Positions 12,537 to 21,500 of a stretch of DNA of 46,700 nucleotides are shown here, piece after piece. The stretch is from a virus. A program made the position numbers and the translations under genes. Position 1 is the first letter of the stretch. Each line of letters opens with the position of its first letter. The notes under the pieces were generated by a model. It did not search any database and was not told the DNA's origin. It was given only the letters and a program-made list of their open reading frames with translations. Where the stretch lies: positions 1 to 46,700 of IMG/VR virus record IMGVR_UViG_3300042373_000598; one strand, 5' to 3'.

Positions 12537-14143
12537 GCGAACTATCGTCTTTTAAACCGACTCCTCACCCAGTCATCAAGATGCCCGACATCAAGATGCT
12601 GGTCGAGAAAGTCGGTATTGAGAAGACGGCAGAGATTCTTGAACTCAGAGAAGATAAGATTCTAGCAGAATCTCTAGACCCTTATCGTCACGGCTTTGAG
12701 CCTGACCACTGGAAGGACGCAGATGCTCTTCTAAAAGATAAGCAGGAAATCCTTGTTCTTGGTGGCAATCGTGCTGGTAAAACTGAGTGGATGGCAAAGC
12801 GTGTAATTCAAACGCTTATCAACAAAGAGAAAGCGATGGTCTGGTGCTTGCATACAACGCAAAAGTCCAGCATCCAAATGCAACAGAATGTAGTCTGGAA
12901 GTATATGCCTCCAGAATTAAAAAATTGCAAAAAGACCAAGGTTACAAACATCGCATACTCACAGAAGAACGGCTTCTCTGAAGAATCGTTTATTCTTCCT
13001 AATGGGTCTCAATGTGTGTTTATGAATTACGCTCAGAAGCGTGATGTCATCGAAGGTGGCGAATGTGACCTTATTTGGTGCGATGAACTTGTGCCGCTGG
13101 ACTGGGTTGAAACCCTGCGTTATCGTCTTGTTACCCGCAGAGGAAAACTAGCGATTACTTTTACTCCTATTGCTGGTTATTCGCAGGTTGTTAAGGAGTT
13201 TGTCGCTGGTTCTAAATTTACAAAAACCCTTCCTGCTTCAATCCTTGACAAGGACACATACTATGTTGGCGGCTGTCCTAAAGGTCATATGCCGTATATG
13301 GCTCAGTGCCATCGCAACAACGGAGCGGCTATTTGGTTTCACTCTCAACTTAATCCTTACAATCCTTTTGACGAACTTGTTAAACAGTTGGACGGAAAGA
13401 ATATCTACGAGAAGAAAATCCGTGCTTACGGATGGGCTGACAATACAGTAGGTAACCAATTCCCAAGGTTTGGAGATAACCATATTGTTAAACACGATAT
13501 GATTCCAGAAGAGGGTACAAATTATATGGTGACTGACCCTGCTGGGGCTAGAAACTGGTTTATGATTTGGGCTAGGGTTGACAAGGAAGGTAATATTTAT
13601 GTTTATCGTGAATTCCCAGACATTTCGTATGGGGATTGGGCGTTGCCTTCAGAAAAGCCAGACGGCAAGGAAGGTATGGCTCAACGCAATGGTGCTGGTA
13701 TGGGTATTGATGATATTAAGAAACTCATTAAGACTTTAGAGGGCAACGAGGAGATACTAGAACGCTATATCGACCCTCGGGCTGGTGCAACACAGGCAGT
13801 AGGTAAGGATGGCGGGACATCGGTTATTGAACTGCTTGATTCGGGTGAAGACCCGATGTATTTTGCACCTGCCGCTGGTGTTGCAATCGAGCAAGGCGTT
13901 GCAATGATTAATGACCTGTTGGCATATGACATTAATCAACCGCTATCTCCGCTCAACCAGCCTAAACTTTATGTCAGCGACAAGTGCCAAAACTTGATTT
14001 ACTCGCTTAAAGAATGGACAAATGCTGATGGAGACAAAGGGGCAACCAAAGACCCCATTGATTGTTTGCGTTATTTGGTTGTAATGTCCCCTGACTTTCT
14101 AGATGTTAAAAACCAACCCCTTAACAAGCCTTTCTCGTATTAA
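12533..14143 (+). CDS. terL: Terminase large subunit
   Basis: The 536-residue protein is the ATPase-nuclease motor that packages DNA into the prohead. Walker A is GGNRAGKT at 77-84. The Walker B segment is CDLIWCDE (178-185), with E185 as the likely catalytic glutamate. The coupling region includes ITFTPIAGY. The C-terminal nuclease domain starts near NYMVTDPAGARNWF (about 326), with further acidic sites in ERYIDPRAG and near the end at KDPIDCLRYLVV. Length is typical. It is coupled to the genes on both sides (ATGA and TAATG). No SD. Confidence 0.95.
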   Translation: MSELSSFKPTPHPVIKMPDIKMLVEKVGIEKTAEILELREDKILAESLDPYRHGFEPDHWKDADALLKDKQEILVLGGNRAGKTEWMAKRVIQTLINKEKAMVWCLHTTQKSSIQMQQNVVWKYMPPELKNCKKTKVTNIAYSQKNGFSEESFILPNGSQCVFMNYAQKRDVIEGGECDLIWCDELVPLDWVETLRYRLVTRRGKLAITFTPIAGYSQVVKEFVAGSKFTKTLPASILDKDTYYVGGCPKGHMPYMAQCHRNNGAAIWFHSQLNPYNPFDELVKQLDGKNIYEKKIRAYGWADNTVGNQFPRFGDNHIVKHDMIPEEGTNYMVTDPAGARNWFMIWARVDKEGNIYVYREFPDISYGDWALPSEKPDGKEGMAQRNGAGMGIDDIKKLIKTLEGNEEILERYIDPRAGATQAVGKDGGTSVIELLDSGEDPMYFAPAAGVAIEQGVAMINDLLAYDINQPLSPLNQPKLYVSDKCQNLIYSLKEWTNADGDKGATKDPIDCLRYLVVMSPDFLDVKNQPLNKPFSY

Positions 14144-16320
14144 TGGATAATTACACTTCAGACCAATCTCAGGACAAACTGCTTTACGGCTCTGACACGC
14201 CTAACATTCAGGAACTTGTCCACGAACTTAACCGCTCTTATCTGTTTGGTGCTAATACCACAGAACTGAACGATAACGATGACCTGAGATTTTGCCGTTG
14301 GAACGGACAGACCCCCGATGGCAAGAAGTTTTCTTCTAACAGGGACGAAGATGACCCTGCTCTTCCGTTTGAAGGTGCGTCTGATGCTAGAATTAGATTG
14401 ATTGATAGAATCATCAACGAGCAGACCGCTCTTTGGATGAACGCTCTTAAGGCCGCTAAACTTGGCGTGTCTGGAAGAACCATTGAAGACGGAGTTCACG
14501 CTGGTGCGATGTCTACGCTTCTTGAATATGTGGCTTCAGGAAGAATGAAGCAGGAGATGCGAAAGGAAGCCGAACTTTGGGGTCAGTATGCTAATCAGTT
14601 TGGTTGGGCTGTAATGCACATCGGCTGGGAGCAGGAAATGGGTACTCGTGAGAAAAAGTTCACGATTTCTGACCTTATCCAGACTGTTAACGAACTTGCT
14701 CAGGGAAATCCTGAATCTCCGCTTTTGGCTCTTCCGAACTACATTGCGGACAAAGAAATGGAAGACATCGCTGTTTCTTTGATTATGGGATTGATGCCCG
14801 ATAAAACTGAAAATTTTATCAAAAAGGCCGTTAGAGAACTTAGAGGTCAGGGCTACACTACGCTTTACGAAGAAGTTCTGATGAAGAATCTTCCGACTGT
14901 CACCACGCTTAAGCCGTATGACGAGATTTCTTTCCCCCCAGAAACTATCGACCTTCAGAAGGCTCGTGTTGTTTTCCGCAAGGTCTTTATGACCGAACTG
15001 GAAGTCCGTGCTATGATTAACACGGATGAATGGATGGAAGGTGGCGTTGAAGAAGCGGTCAAGACAAAGGGTATGTTTACTTGGTACAGAGACCCTAACA
15101 TTGTCCCGACAAACAAACTTAACCAAGACTATAGACTTAGAACAAACAACCTTATCGAGGTTGTGTACGCTTATTACAAGCAGTTGAACGAACAGGGCAA
15201 TCCTTGCACATACTATACTGTGTTCTGCCCTAACGCTTCTTCTAACACATATTTGAAGCACGGCAAACTGGGTTATGCTCACGGCAAATACCCATTTGTT
15301 GTTCTTCGCAGGGAGTACATCCGCAAGGCCATCTACGAAAGCCGAGGCATCACCGACATCCTATCAACTGACCAAGCAGAACTTAAGGCTCAACACGACT
15401 CGATGAGAGACCGAACGGCCTTTGAGACTGTGCCGCCATTGATGTATAAGAGGCGTGTAGGTGGTACAGGCCGTATTGGCCCTGCGATGCTACTCCCTGT
15501 TTCTGATGTCAACGATTACAAGTGGATGGAGCCGCCCAAGGGTACTCCTACAATTGCTGAGTTTGTTACTCAACAGGTTGAAAAGAATGCGGCTGGTTAC
15601 TTTGGTCTTACCAGAGAAGAAACTCCTCCAGCACTTGCACAAATGCTCCAGCAGAATTCCGTGGACAACTGGCTTACCGCTTGGTCTGAAGTCTATACGC
15701 AGATGCTCCAACTGAGCATCCAGTATATGGATATCGTTGAAATTGAACGAGTCACTGGCATCTCCCTTCCTAAGAACCTAGATGACATTACTAACCAGTT
15801 TGATTTTGAAGTTAAGTTTGATGTCAGAAATCTGTACAGCGACCTAGTCCTTGAAAAACTTCAGGCTATCGCTCAGTTTGTGCTTCCGATGGATAGCGGT
15901 GGTATCATTGACAAGGCTAAGTTGGTGCAAAAGGCTGTTGAGGCCATCAGCCCTGACACTGCCAAGGAAATCATTCTTAATCCTCAGTCTGCGTCTCAGC
16001 GTCTTTACGAGGATGTCCAAACTAAACTTGGTATGATGATGCTTGGTAACGAGCCTACCTATGTCGAGAATGACCCGACAGCGGAAACCAAGATGATGTA
16101 TTTGCAACAGATTATGCAAAAGAATATGAAGGCTCAACAGGCTCAACAGGCCGACCCGATGTTCCAAGCCCTGTTGCAGAATTACATTAAAAACCTTCAG
16201 ATGTCTGTTATGCAACAGCAGAACAAGCAAATCGGCAGAGTTGGCGTAAGCCCTGTTTCAGATAAGATTCAACAGGAAGGTATGCCTGAACCCCAGCAAC
16301 AGTCTAATGAAGGATACTGA
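14143..16320 (+). CDS. Portal protein
   Basis: The 725-residue protein lies between TerL and the scaffold, the standard portal position. It has a podovirus-portal-like N-terminus: LRFCRWNGQTPDGKK, PFEGASDARIRLIDRIINE and IEDGVHAGAMSTLLEYV. The long C-terminal tail is helical and Gln-rich (KNMKAQQAQQADPMFQALLQ), as in the portal barrel or tail of several podoviruses. The portal forms the dodecameric ring through which DNA enters and leaves. Start overlaps the TerL stop (TAATG). Confidence 0.88.
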   Translation: MDNYTSDQSQDKLLYGSDTPNIQELVHELNRSYLFGANTTELNDNDDLRFCRWNGQTPDGKKFSSNRDEDDPALPFEGASDARIRLIDRIINEQTALWMNALKAAKLGVSGRTIEDGVHAGAMSTLLEYVASGRMKQEMRKEAELWGQYANQFGWAVMHIGWEQEMGTREKKFTISDLIQTVNELAQGNPESPLLALPNYIADKEMEDIAVSLIMGLMPDKTENFIKKAVRELRGQGYTTLYEEVLMKNLPTVTTLKPYDEISFPPETIDLQKARVVFRKVFMTELEVRAMINTDEWMEGGVEEAVKTKGMFTWYRDPNIVPTNKLNQDYRLRTNNLIEVVYAYYKQLNEQGNPCTYYTVFCPNASSNTYLKHGKLGYAHGKYPFVVLRREYIRKAIYESRGITDILSTDQAELKAQHDSMRDRTAFETVPPLMYKRRVGGTGRIGPAMLLPVSDVNDYKWMEPPKGTPTIAEFVTQQVEKNAAGYFGLTREETPPALAQMLQQNSVDNWLTAWSEVYTQMLQLSIQYMDIVEIERVTGISLPKNLDDITNQFDFEVKFDVRNLYSDLVLEKLQAIAQFVLPMDSGGIIDKAKLVQKAVEAISPDTAKEIILNPQSASQRLYEDVQTKLGMMMLGNEPTYVENDPTAETKMMYLQQIMQKNMKAQQAQQADPMFQALLQNYIKNLQMSVMQQQNKQIGRVGVSPVSDKIQQEGMPEPQQQSNEGY

Positions 16321-16552
16321 TTATAACATTAGTACTTTTGCGTTTTCTGAAACAAACGCAGTGTGGGAACACATTATGTACATTATCGACCTGAACATTC
16401 AGGCTGAAACGCAAAGGGCTATTGCTCCTGACATTTCTGGCGAAACACGCATTCATCAGTGCGGAAGAGCCAATTCTATGACCGACTTTAAGGCGTTGCT
16501 TCTTGAAGAAAGAAAGAAGGCCAGAGTACAGGCTGGCCTAACGCCAGAATAA
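16307..16552 (+). CDS. Unknown small protein after the portal, 81 residues
   Basis: The ATG at 16307 lies 14 bases inside the portal gene. The protein is soluble, with a helical middle (NAVWEHIMYIIDLNIQAETQ) and a basic C-terminal helix. Small genes of this kind often follow the portal in podoviruses, sometimes as head-assembly or decoration factors, but I recognise no family. Confidence 0.6.
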   Translation: MKDTDYNISTFAFSETNAVWEHIMYIIDLNIQAETQRAIAPDISGETRIHQCGRANSMTDFKALLLEERKKARVQAGLTPE

Positions 16553-16564
16553 TTTTACTTTCGC

Positions 16565-16589
16565 TTGACACTTGTAAAAAGAGTGTCAA
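16565..16589 (+). promoter_or_regulatory. Inverted repeat upstream of the scaffold and capsid genes
   Basis: TTGACACT (16565-16572) and AGTGTCAA (16582-16589) pair over 8 bp around a 9-base loop, followed by ATAAAA. TTGACA could serve as a -35, but no good -10 lies at 16-18 bp. The 107-base gap is the largest in the late operon before the capsid, so a regulatory or mRNA-processing site is plausible. Confidence 0.4.
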
Positions 16590-16659
16590 ATAAAAGGACA
16601 ACAGTTTCTGGGAGTCTGTCAAAACCCTGACCTACAAAAGGCACTTTAGACCTAATCTA

Positions 16660-17631
16660 ATGGAAGACAATAATCAAACTGGAGCAGAGAACGAAGCCAG
16701 CAATAACAGTTCTCAAATGGATGGCAACTATCCTAGTCAGGCTGAACTAAACAGTAGACTAAACAATATTCTGTTCGACGAAGAGCCTAGCGGACAGACG
16801 GAAGGTGGCGAATACGATAGTAATCAGCCTGAAGCCCAACATACGGACAGTGAGTCGGAAACGAACACTGACACCGACAATGATGGCAACGAAGTTCATT
16901 CACAGTCCGAGGATGATGACAGTGATGTCTCTCGTGGAGTGCAGAAGAGAATCGATAAACTGACAGCCAAGCGAAAAGAAGCAGAAGACGAAATCGCTAA
17001 GTTGAGAAAGGAAGTCGATGACCTTAAGCAGAACACGAATTCTCAGAGAAGCGAAGTACTACTTCCAGATGTTCCCCATTCCGATTTGAACAGCATTGCA
17101 GAAATCGAGGCAGAGATTGCCCAAGCAAGGTCTGTTCGTGATTGGGCTGAAGCGAACGCTGATGGTTATACCGCTACCGATGAAGAAGGCAATGAAACGC
17201 ACTACGACCCCGCTCAGGTTAGACAGATTAAAATCAACGCTATGAAGGCGATTGAAACTACCCTACCCCAGCGATACCAGTATGTTCAGGCCAGAGACGG
17301 AATTGAAAACCTCGTAGGTAAGGAATATCCGTGGTGGAAGGATAAGACCAGTAAGGAGCGTCAGATTGCTGAACAGTTCCTGAACGCTTTCCCGCACATC
17401 AAGAAGTTTCCTGACTACAAGATGGTTATTGGTGACTACCTTCGGGGAGTCAGAGCAAGAGAATCTGCAAGAGGTCACTCGCAGGTTCAGAAAGCACCCA
17501 TCCAGCCTCGTTCTAATAGCGTAGCCCCTACTGCAAAAAAGCAGGATATCCACAGACAGGAAGCATACGCTAGGTTTGCCAAATCTGGCAAGACCGATGA
17601 CCTCTCAAAACTTATGGAGGATTACCTGTAA
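16660..17631 (+). CDS. Scaffolding protein
   Basis: The 323-residue protein lies just before the capsid gene. Residues 1-95 are polar and strongly acidic with low complexity (DTDNDGNEVHSQSEDDDSDV). A coiled-coil helix follows at about 100-130 (KRIDKLTAKRKEAEDEIAKL). The C-terminus is basic and helical. Acidic front, coiled coil and basic capsid-binding end are the usual scaffold layout. It should fill the prohead and be lost on DNA packaging. Assigned by position and composition, not by a sequence signature. Confidence 0.75.
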   Translation: MEDNNQTGAENEASNNSSQMDGNYPSQAELNSRLNNILFDEEPSGQTEGGEYDSNQPEAQHTDSESETNTDTDNDGNEVHSQSEDDDSDVSRGVQKRIDKLTAKRKEAEDEIAKLRKEVDDLKQNTNSQRSEVLLPDVPHSDLNSIAEIEAEIAQARSVRDWAEANADGYTATDEEGNETHYDPAQVRQIKINAMKAIETTLPQRYQYVQARDGIENLVGKEYPWWKDKTSKERQIAEQFLNAFPHIKKFPDYKMVIGDYLRGVRARESARGHSQVQKAPIQPRSNSVAPTAKKQDIHRQEAYARFAKSGKTDDLSKLMEDYL

Positions 17632-17649
17632 CCCCTAATATAAAATACT

Positions 17650-18696
17650 ATGGCAAGTCTCACAGAAAGAAATATTAACTCTGGTAAGCGGGAAGCCCTC
17701 GCTGACCTCATCTCGATGATTGATGCGAAGAGCACCCCCTTCACCTCGATGGCTCCGAAGGTTGCTAAACCTGGCAACACTCTGTTCCGCTGGCAGGTTG
17801 ACTCTCTCCCCTCGGTCTCCGCTGAACAGGCTGGTATCGTTGATGGTACGGATGTTGACCCGAACGGCTCTTCTATCAAGAACTTCGTTCGTGACAATGT
17901 CGGTACTCCTCAGGAAGTCCAGTACCGCTACGAACTGTCCAACCACATTCAGATTTTCAGAGAAGCCACTCGTGTTTCTCCGCTGACCACCGACATCGCT
18001 GTCGTTGCTGGCGTTAAGTCTGAACTGTCGAACAATGTGTCCAAGGCCACTGAAATCCTTAAGCGTAAGATGGAGAAGACCCTTTGCTCCGCTAACCTGC
18101 CTAAGGCTGACAATGGCGTTGCTCAGGGCTACGCTACTCGTGGTCTCGACTCGTGGATTAAGAACGACTTCACTGGCGATACCTACCTCGCTGTTCCGTC
18201 TAACTTCCGTACTCCTACGGACTCCATCTCGACTGTCGGCACTGCCGCCCTTGACGAAAACACCTGTCAGAACATTCTGGCTTCTGTTTACAACCAGACT
18301 GGCAGAACTCAGTCCTTCGATGGTCTTGTTGGCTACAAACTGAAGCAGGCTTTCACAGCCCTGACTTACACGACCCGCCAGAACCTCGATGACAACACTG
18401 CGAGCCAGATTCGCACTCTTAACAGAGAGCAGGGTCAGACCTCCTACAAGTCGAGCATCGATGTGTTTGAAGGTGACTTCGGTTCTATCCGTCTGCATAC
18501 CTCGCTCTTCCTCAAGAACAACTTCTGCGGTTACCTGCTGAATATGGACTTGGTTGGCGTTGGTTATGGTGGCAACATCGCTCAGGTCAAGGAACTCACC
18601 GACAATGGTGGTGGCCCTGCCCGACTCGTTGAGGCTGTCGCTACTTGCATCGTCAAGAACCCGCTCGGTCTCGCTAAGTTCGACTTCACCGCCTAA
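17650..18696 (+). CDS. Major capsid protein (HK97 fold, DUF5309/SU10-like)
   Basis: The 348-residue protein has the pattern of the DUF5309-like capsid group: an N-terminal STPFTSMAPKVAKPGN, then FRWQVDSL, NHIQIFREATRVSPLTTDIA and a long spine-like helix, SKATEILKRKMEKTLC. The C-terminus is beta-rich. It should form the icosahedral shell. It follows the scaffold by 18 bases. Codon use is closer to the early cluster (CGT and ACC favoured), as expected for the most highly expressed gene if those are the host's preferred codons. No SD; the leader AATATAAAATACTATG is AT-rich. Confidence 0.85.
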   Translation: MASLTERNINSGKREALADLISMIDAKSTPFTSMAPKVAKPGNTLFRWQVDSLPSVSAEQAGIVDGTDVDPNGSSIKNFVRDNVGTPQEVQYRYELSNHIQIFREATRVSPLTTDIAVVAGVKSELSNNVSKATEILKRKMEKTLCSANLPKADNGVAQGYATRGLDSWIKNDFTGDTYLAVPSNFRTPTDSISTVGTAALDENTCQNILASVYNQTGRTQSFDGLVGYKLKQAFTALTYTTRQNLDDNTASQIRTLNREQGQTSYKSSIDVFEGDFGSIRLHTSLFLKNNFCGYLLNMDLVGVGYGGNIAQVKELTDNGGGPARLVEAVATCIVKNPLGLAKFDFTA

Positions 18697-18698
18697 TA

Positions 18699-19064
18699 GT
18701 GGCTAACGACTTCGTCCAGTCGCTGGTTGAGATTATCCCGCCCCATCTGCACAAACAGATGGAGTTGGAACTCATCCACGGCTGGAGGAAGAAGGAAGCA
18801 TACGCTAGGGCTGAAGCAAAGCAGATTGCACATTTCGGTCATACTCACGAGGCAAACGACATTGCTGGCCTCGGACGAAAGATTGCCGAAATCCCTGCTG
18901 ACGCTTATCACTATTGGGGACAGCGACTCGGTTACGAATGTTGGAAGGACAAGCAATTTATGCGTGAGTACCTTCGTGACAATCCCGAACTCGCTGTCCG
19001 CAATTATTGTAAAAAGACAGTTGTTCAAGGTGCGGTCTTTACCGCTGACGGATTTCTCACATAA
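18699..19064 (+). CDS. Unknown protein between capsid and connector, 121 residues
   Basis: GTG start at 18699, three bases after the capsid stop codon. The protein is soluble and helical in the first half (HKQMELELIHGWRKKEAYAR), with several His and Trp. Not recognised; head completion or decoration roles fit the position. Its stop overlaps the next start (TAATG). Confidence 0.6.
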   Translation: MANDFVQSLVEIIPPHLHKQMELELIHGWRKKEAYARAEAKQIAHFGHTHEANDIAGLGRKIAEIPADAYHYWGQRLGYECWKDKQFMREYLRDNPELAVRNYCKKTVVQGAVFTADGFLT

Positions 19065-19834
19065 TGAGAACTATTGATTTTTCAGAAATTATGTTCAATG
19101 CGTTGCAGTATTCTGGCAACGACAGGCATAACATTAACAGCGAAACATTCGCTCAATTTAGAGACTTCATCTCGGCTAGAATGCGTGAAGTCTGGGAGAT
19201 GGAGGAGTGGCCTGACCTTTGCAGACTTGCGGAGTTCACCACAACCATTGACCCTGTAACGCAGGTAGCATATTTTACACCGCTTACAAATGTAGATGTG
19301 CTTGGAGTTTATAACAAGAACCCTCAAACAACATCTAGGGCTGTTGAGTTAAATTATCAACTTTATGACACAGGTTCAGCGACTAGAATTGTTCTTGATA
19401 GCAATGCTCACGCCACTGGCTGGTACTACTACAGAACTGCTTTCCGTCCCCTACTTGGTGACCTATGGGACGCTAGCATCCCTTATTACCAGAACGCACA
19501 GGCGTATTATGACGCTGGCTCTGCCTCTGCAACATACACCCCTATGGCTGGCAGACCGCATATCGGTAATTTTTATTATTTAAACACTACTTCTGCTACG
19601 GCTGGCAATCTTCCGACTACCTCTTCTTGGACTAGGATTGCAATTCCTTACATCTTTGGCAACTATTGTGCGTGGGGAGCCGCCGCTAACTGGTTGGTTT
19701 CCGAAGGCCAACTGCAAGAAGCGGCTGGACTTGACGGCAAGGCTCAGTCAATGATTCAAATTGAACTCGATAAGATTCTAAAACAGCAGAACCAAAACGG
19801 CAAAATTAAATTCTTTAACCCCTACAAATCCTAA
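19064..19834 (+). CDS. Head-tail connector (adaptor) protein candidate
   Basis: The 256-residue protein follows the capsid region, as adaptors do. The N-terminal helix region (FAQFRDFISARMREVWEMEE, then WPDLCRLAEF) resembles podovirus head-tail adaptor proteins. The middle is beta-rich, with repeated Tyr and Trp. The C-terminal region has a helical segment (EGQLQEAAGLDGKAQSMIQI) and a tail NGKIKFFNPYKS. Such a protein would bind beneath the portal ring. Assignment rests on position and pattern. It is coupled to both neighbours by TAATG overlaps. Confidence 0.6.
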   Translation: MRTIDFSEIMFNALQYSGNDRHNINSETFAQFRDFISARMREVWEMEEWPDLCRLAEFTTTIDPVTQVAYFTPLTNVDVLGVYNKNPQTTSRAVELNYQLYDTGSATRIVLDSNAHATGWYYYRTAFRPLLGDLWDASIPYYQNAQAYYDAGSASATYTPMAGRPHIGNFYYLNTTSATAGNLPTTSSWTRIAIPYIFGNYCAWGAAANWLVSEGQLQEAAGLDGKAQSMIQIELDKILKQQNQNGKIKFFNPYKS

Positions 19835-20139
19835 TGTCCGCATCCTATAATTCTTTCTCCACTCCGACTCTTAGACGGATGGTTCACGCCAACGCTACTG
19901 TTGGCCTTACTGCTGTTGAGGTTCTTACGCCTCCCACGCTCCCTGAGCGTAGAGTCATTGTGATTATCCAGAACCAGTCTTCTACGGCTAACATCAAGGT
20001 CATCTTTAACTCTACTGGTACTGATGGCATCCTGCTCGCCCCGCTTGGCTCGTTCTCGCTCGACAACTACGCTGGCACTGTCCGTGTAGTTGCTACCGCT
20101 GTTGGTACTCCTGTTCATATCGCCTACGGCTCTGTCTAA
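19834..20139 (+). CDS. Small beta-rich virion protein, 101 residues
   Basis: The protein has the strand pattern of a beta-sandwich (RRVIVIIQNQSSTANIKVIF, then GTVRVVATAVGTPVHIAYGS). It is likely a decoration protein or head-fibre base. TAATG overlaps join it to both neighbours. It lies directly before a fibre gene, so it may be the anchor of that fibre. No specific family recognised. Confidence 0.6.
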   Translation: MSASYNSFSTPTLRRMVHANATVGLTAVEVLTPPTLPERRVIVIIQNQSSTANIKVIFNSTGTDGILLAPLGSFSLDNYAGTVRVVATAVGTPVHIAYGSV

Positions 20140-20885
20140 TGGGAGCAGACATCGAAACAGGGATTCCAGCCAATGTAGTTGAGATTGGCACGGAGGTTAC
20201 GCAGGGCATCATTGATGCTCTAAATACTGCTCCGTCTCCCAATGCGACCAATCGGTTTGCGGTCATTAATGACCTCAATCTTAAGGCCAATCTTACTGGT
20301 GCTACTTTTACTGGTAAGGTAACTTCTACCCCTTCAGACCTAGATACGCCTCCGCTTAACCTTGGTTCTGCAAATACAAGTCCAGCGTCAGTAGCAAACG
20401 GAGATGTTTGGATTTCTAATGCGGCTACCCCTAAACTATGCTTTAGGGCTAATGGAATTTCTTATAACATTCCATCTTCTAATGCTTATAATACCTTTAC
20501 TGGTACTAACATTTTCCCTACTCAGGTTGCTACGGACAGTAGCACAAAGGTTGCTACTACTGAGTTTGTAAGAAATTCTGTTCCTAGCACTGGAGATTGG
20601 AATCTGCTGGTTGCGTCTATTACGACTGGCAGTCCTTACAATGTGATGATTCGCCTTGTTTGGAGTGGTAACTCAACTATTGTGTTTCAGGCTAACAACT
20701 CTATTCCTGTTGGTGCTCAGTGGATTTTTGTGAACAACACTACACATACAAGAACATTTTCTGCTGGAAGCGGTGCTACGCTTTTCTCCCAAGGAAATAA
20801 GTTTATTCTTAACGGACAGTATTCTATGTGTACTGTAGTTAAGATGGACACAAATGCTTACTACCTATCTGGTAACCTTGTTTGA
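20139..20885 (+). CDS. Fibre-like protein, 248 residues
   Basis: It carries the motifs LKANLTGATFTGKVT and ATDSSTKVATTEFV, both typical of tail and head fibres where short strands wrap around a trimer axis. The C-terminal 90 residues are a beta-rich globular domain, probably the receptor-binding or tip part. It ends by TTGA overlap with the next gene. It may be a head fibre rather than a tail fibre because it lies between connector and nozzle genes. Confidence 0.65.
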   Translation: MGADIETGIPANVVEIGTEVTQGIIDALNTAPSPNATNRFAVINDLNLKANLTGATFTGKVTSTPSDLDTPPLNLGSANTSPASVANGDVWISNAATPKLCFRANGISYNIPSSNAYNTFTGTNIFPTQVATDSSTKVATTEFVRNSVPSTGDWNLLVASITTGSPYNVMIRLVWSGNSTIVFQANNSIPVGAQWIFVNNTTHTRTFSAGSGATLFSQGNKFILNGQYSMCTVVKMDTNAYYLSGNLV

Positions 20886-21388
20886 AATTAATAAGCACAA
20901 CTGGAGTAATTGCTAGCAAGAATAACTGTCCTGCCGCTGGGCAGTTTTTGTTTAGTACTTGTTCTAATGTAACTGCGGTAGATGCAAGCGGTACTAGTTG
21001 GGAGGTAGGTGCTCCTGCACAGGCTTTTACAGACGGAAATTGTGGTTACACTCTTACTGTTGGTCAGCCTAATTACGGAGAGTGTGGATTTCCTCCCAGC
21101 GGATGGTCTGTTAATTATCAGCCTAGTTACATTACTGTAGACCCTATTTACTGGAGTCATCCGAACAACCCACAGGCTGGTCAACTTGCGTATGCTGGAG
21201 GTCAGTTTGTTTATTCATCTTCAAATACATATGTAACAAATTGGCCTGAAACTTATACTGCTGGTTGGGCAAGAAGTGATAACGAACTTTTATACGAAGT
21301 AACTGGAATTGACGGATGGAGAATACAAATACGCTTTACACAGTTTAATAATTGGTATTCTGCTATTGAAGACGATTTAACCCCTTAA
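20882..21388 (+). CDS. Secondary fibre or tip protein with TTG start, 168 residues
   Basis: No ATG or GTG is available near the start; TTG at 20882 overlaps the previous stop (TTGA). The product is Gly, Tyr, Ser and Trp rich and beta-like, with five Cys in the first 70 residues (NNCPAAGQFLFSTCSNV). It may be a fibre tip or adhesin. A -1 frameshift that extends the 248-residue fibre is an alternative, though no standard slippery heptamer is visible. Not recognised as a family. Confidence 0.5.
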   Translation: MKLISTTGVIASKNNCPAAGQFLFSTCSNVTAVDASGTSWEVGAPAQAFTDGNCGYTLTVGQPNYGECGFPPSGWSVNYQPSYITVDPIYWSHPNNPQAGQLAYAGGQFVYSSSNTYVTNWPETYTAGWARSDNELLYEVTGIDGWRIQIRFTQFNNWYSAIEDDLTP

Positions 21389-21392
21389 CCCT

Positions 21393-21500
21393 ATGATTAC
21401 ACTATTCACTCACATCACTTTTACGCTTGCTGGCATCTATGTTGGTGCTCGCTACGCTGAAAAAATTAGAGCGGTCTACTACTCTATCTTTAAGAATTAA
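21393..21500 (+). CDS. Micro-protein with one membrane segment, 35 residues
   Basis: ATG at 21393, stop sharing a base with the next ATG (TAATG at 21498-21502). The sequence starts MITLFTHITFTLAGIYVGAR and then turns basic, a single-pass membrane peptide pattern. It fills the gap between two structural genes exactly, which supports it as a real gene. Role unknown. Confidence 0.5.
   Translation: MITLFTHITFTLAGIYVGARYAEKIRAVYYSIFKN

Noticed and set aside
20870-20900. Programmed -1 frameshift joining the two fibre-region genes
   Set aside because: No X-XXY-YYZ slippery heptamer or downstream stem is visible; a TTG start with TTGA overlap is simpler, though not proven.
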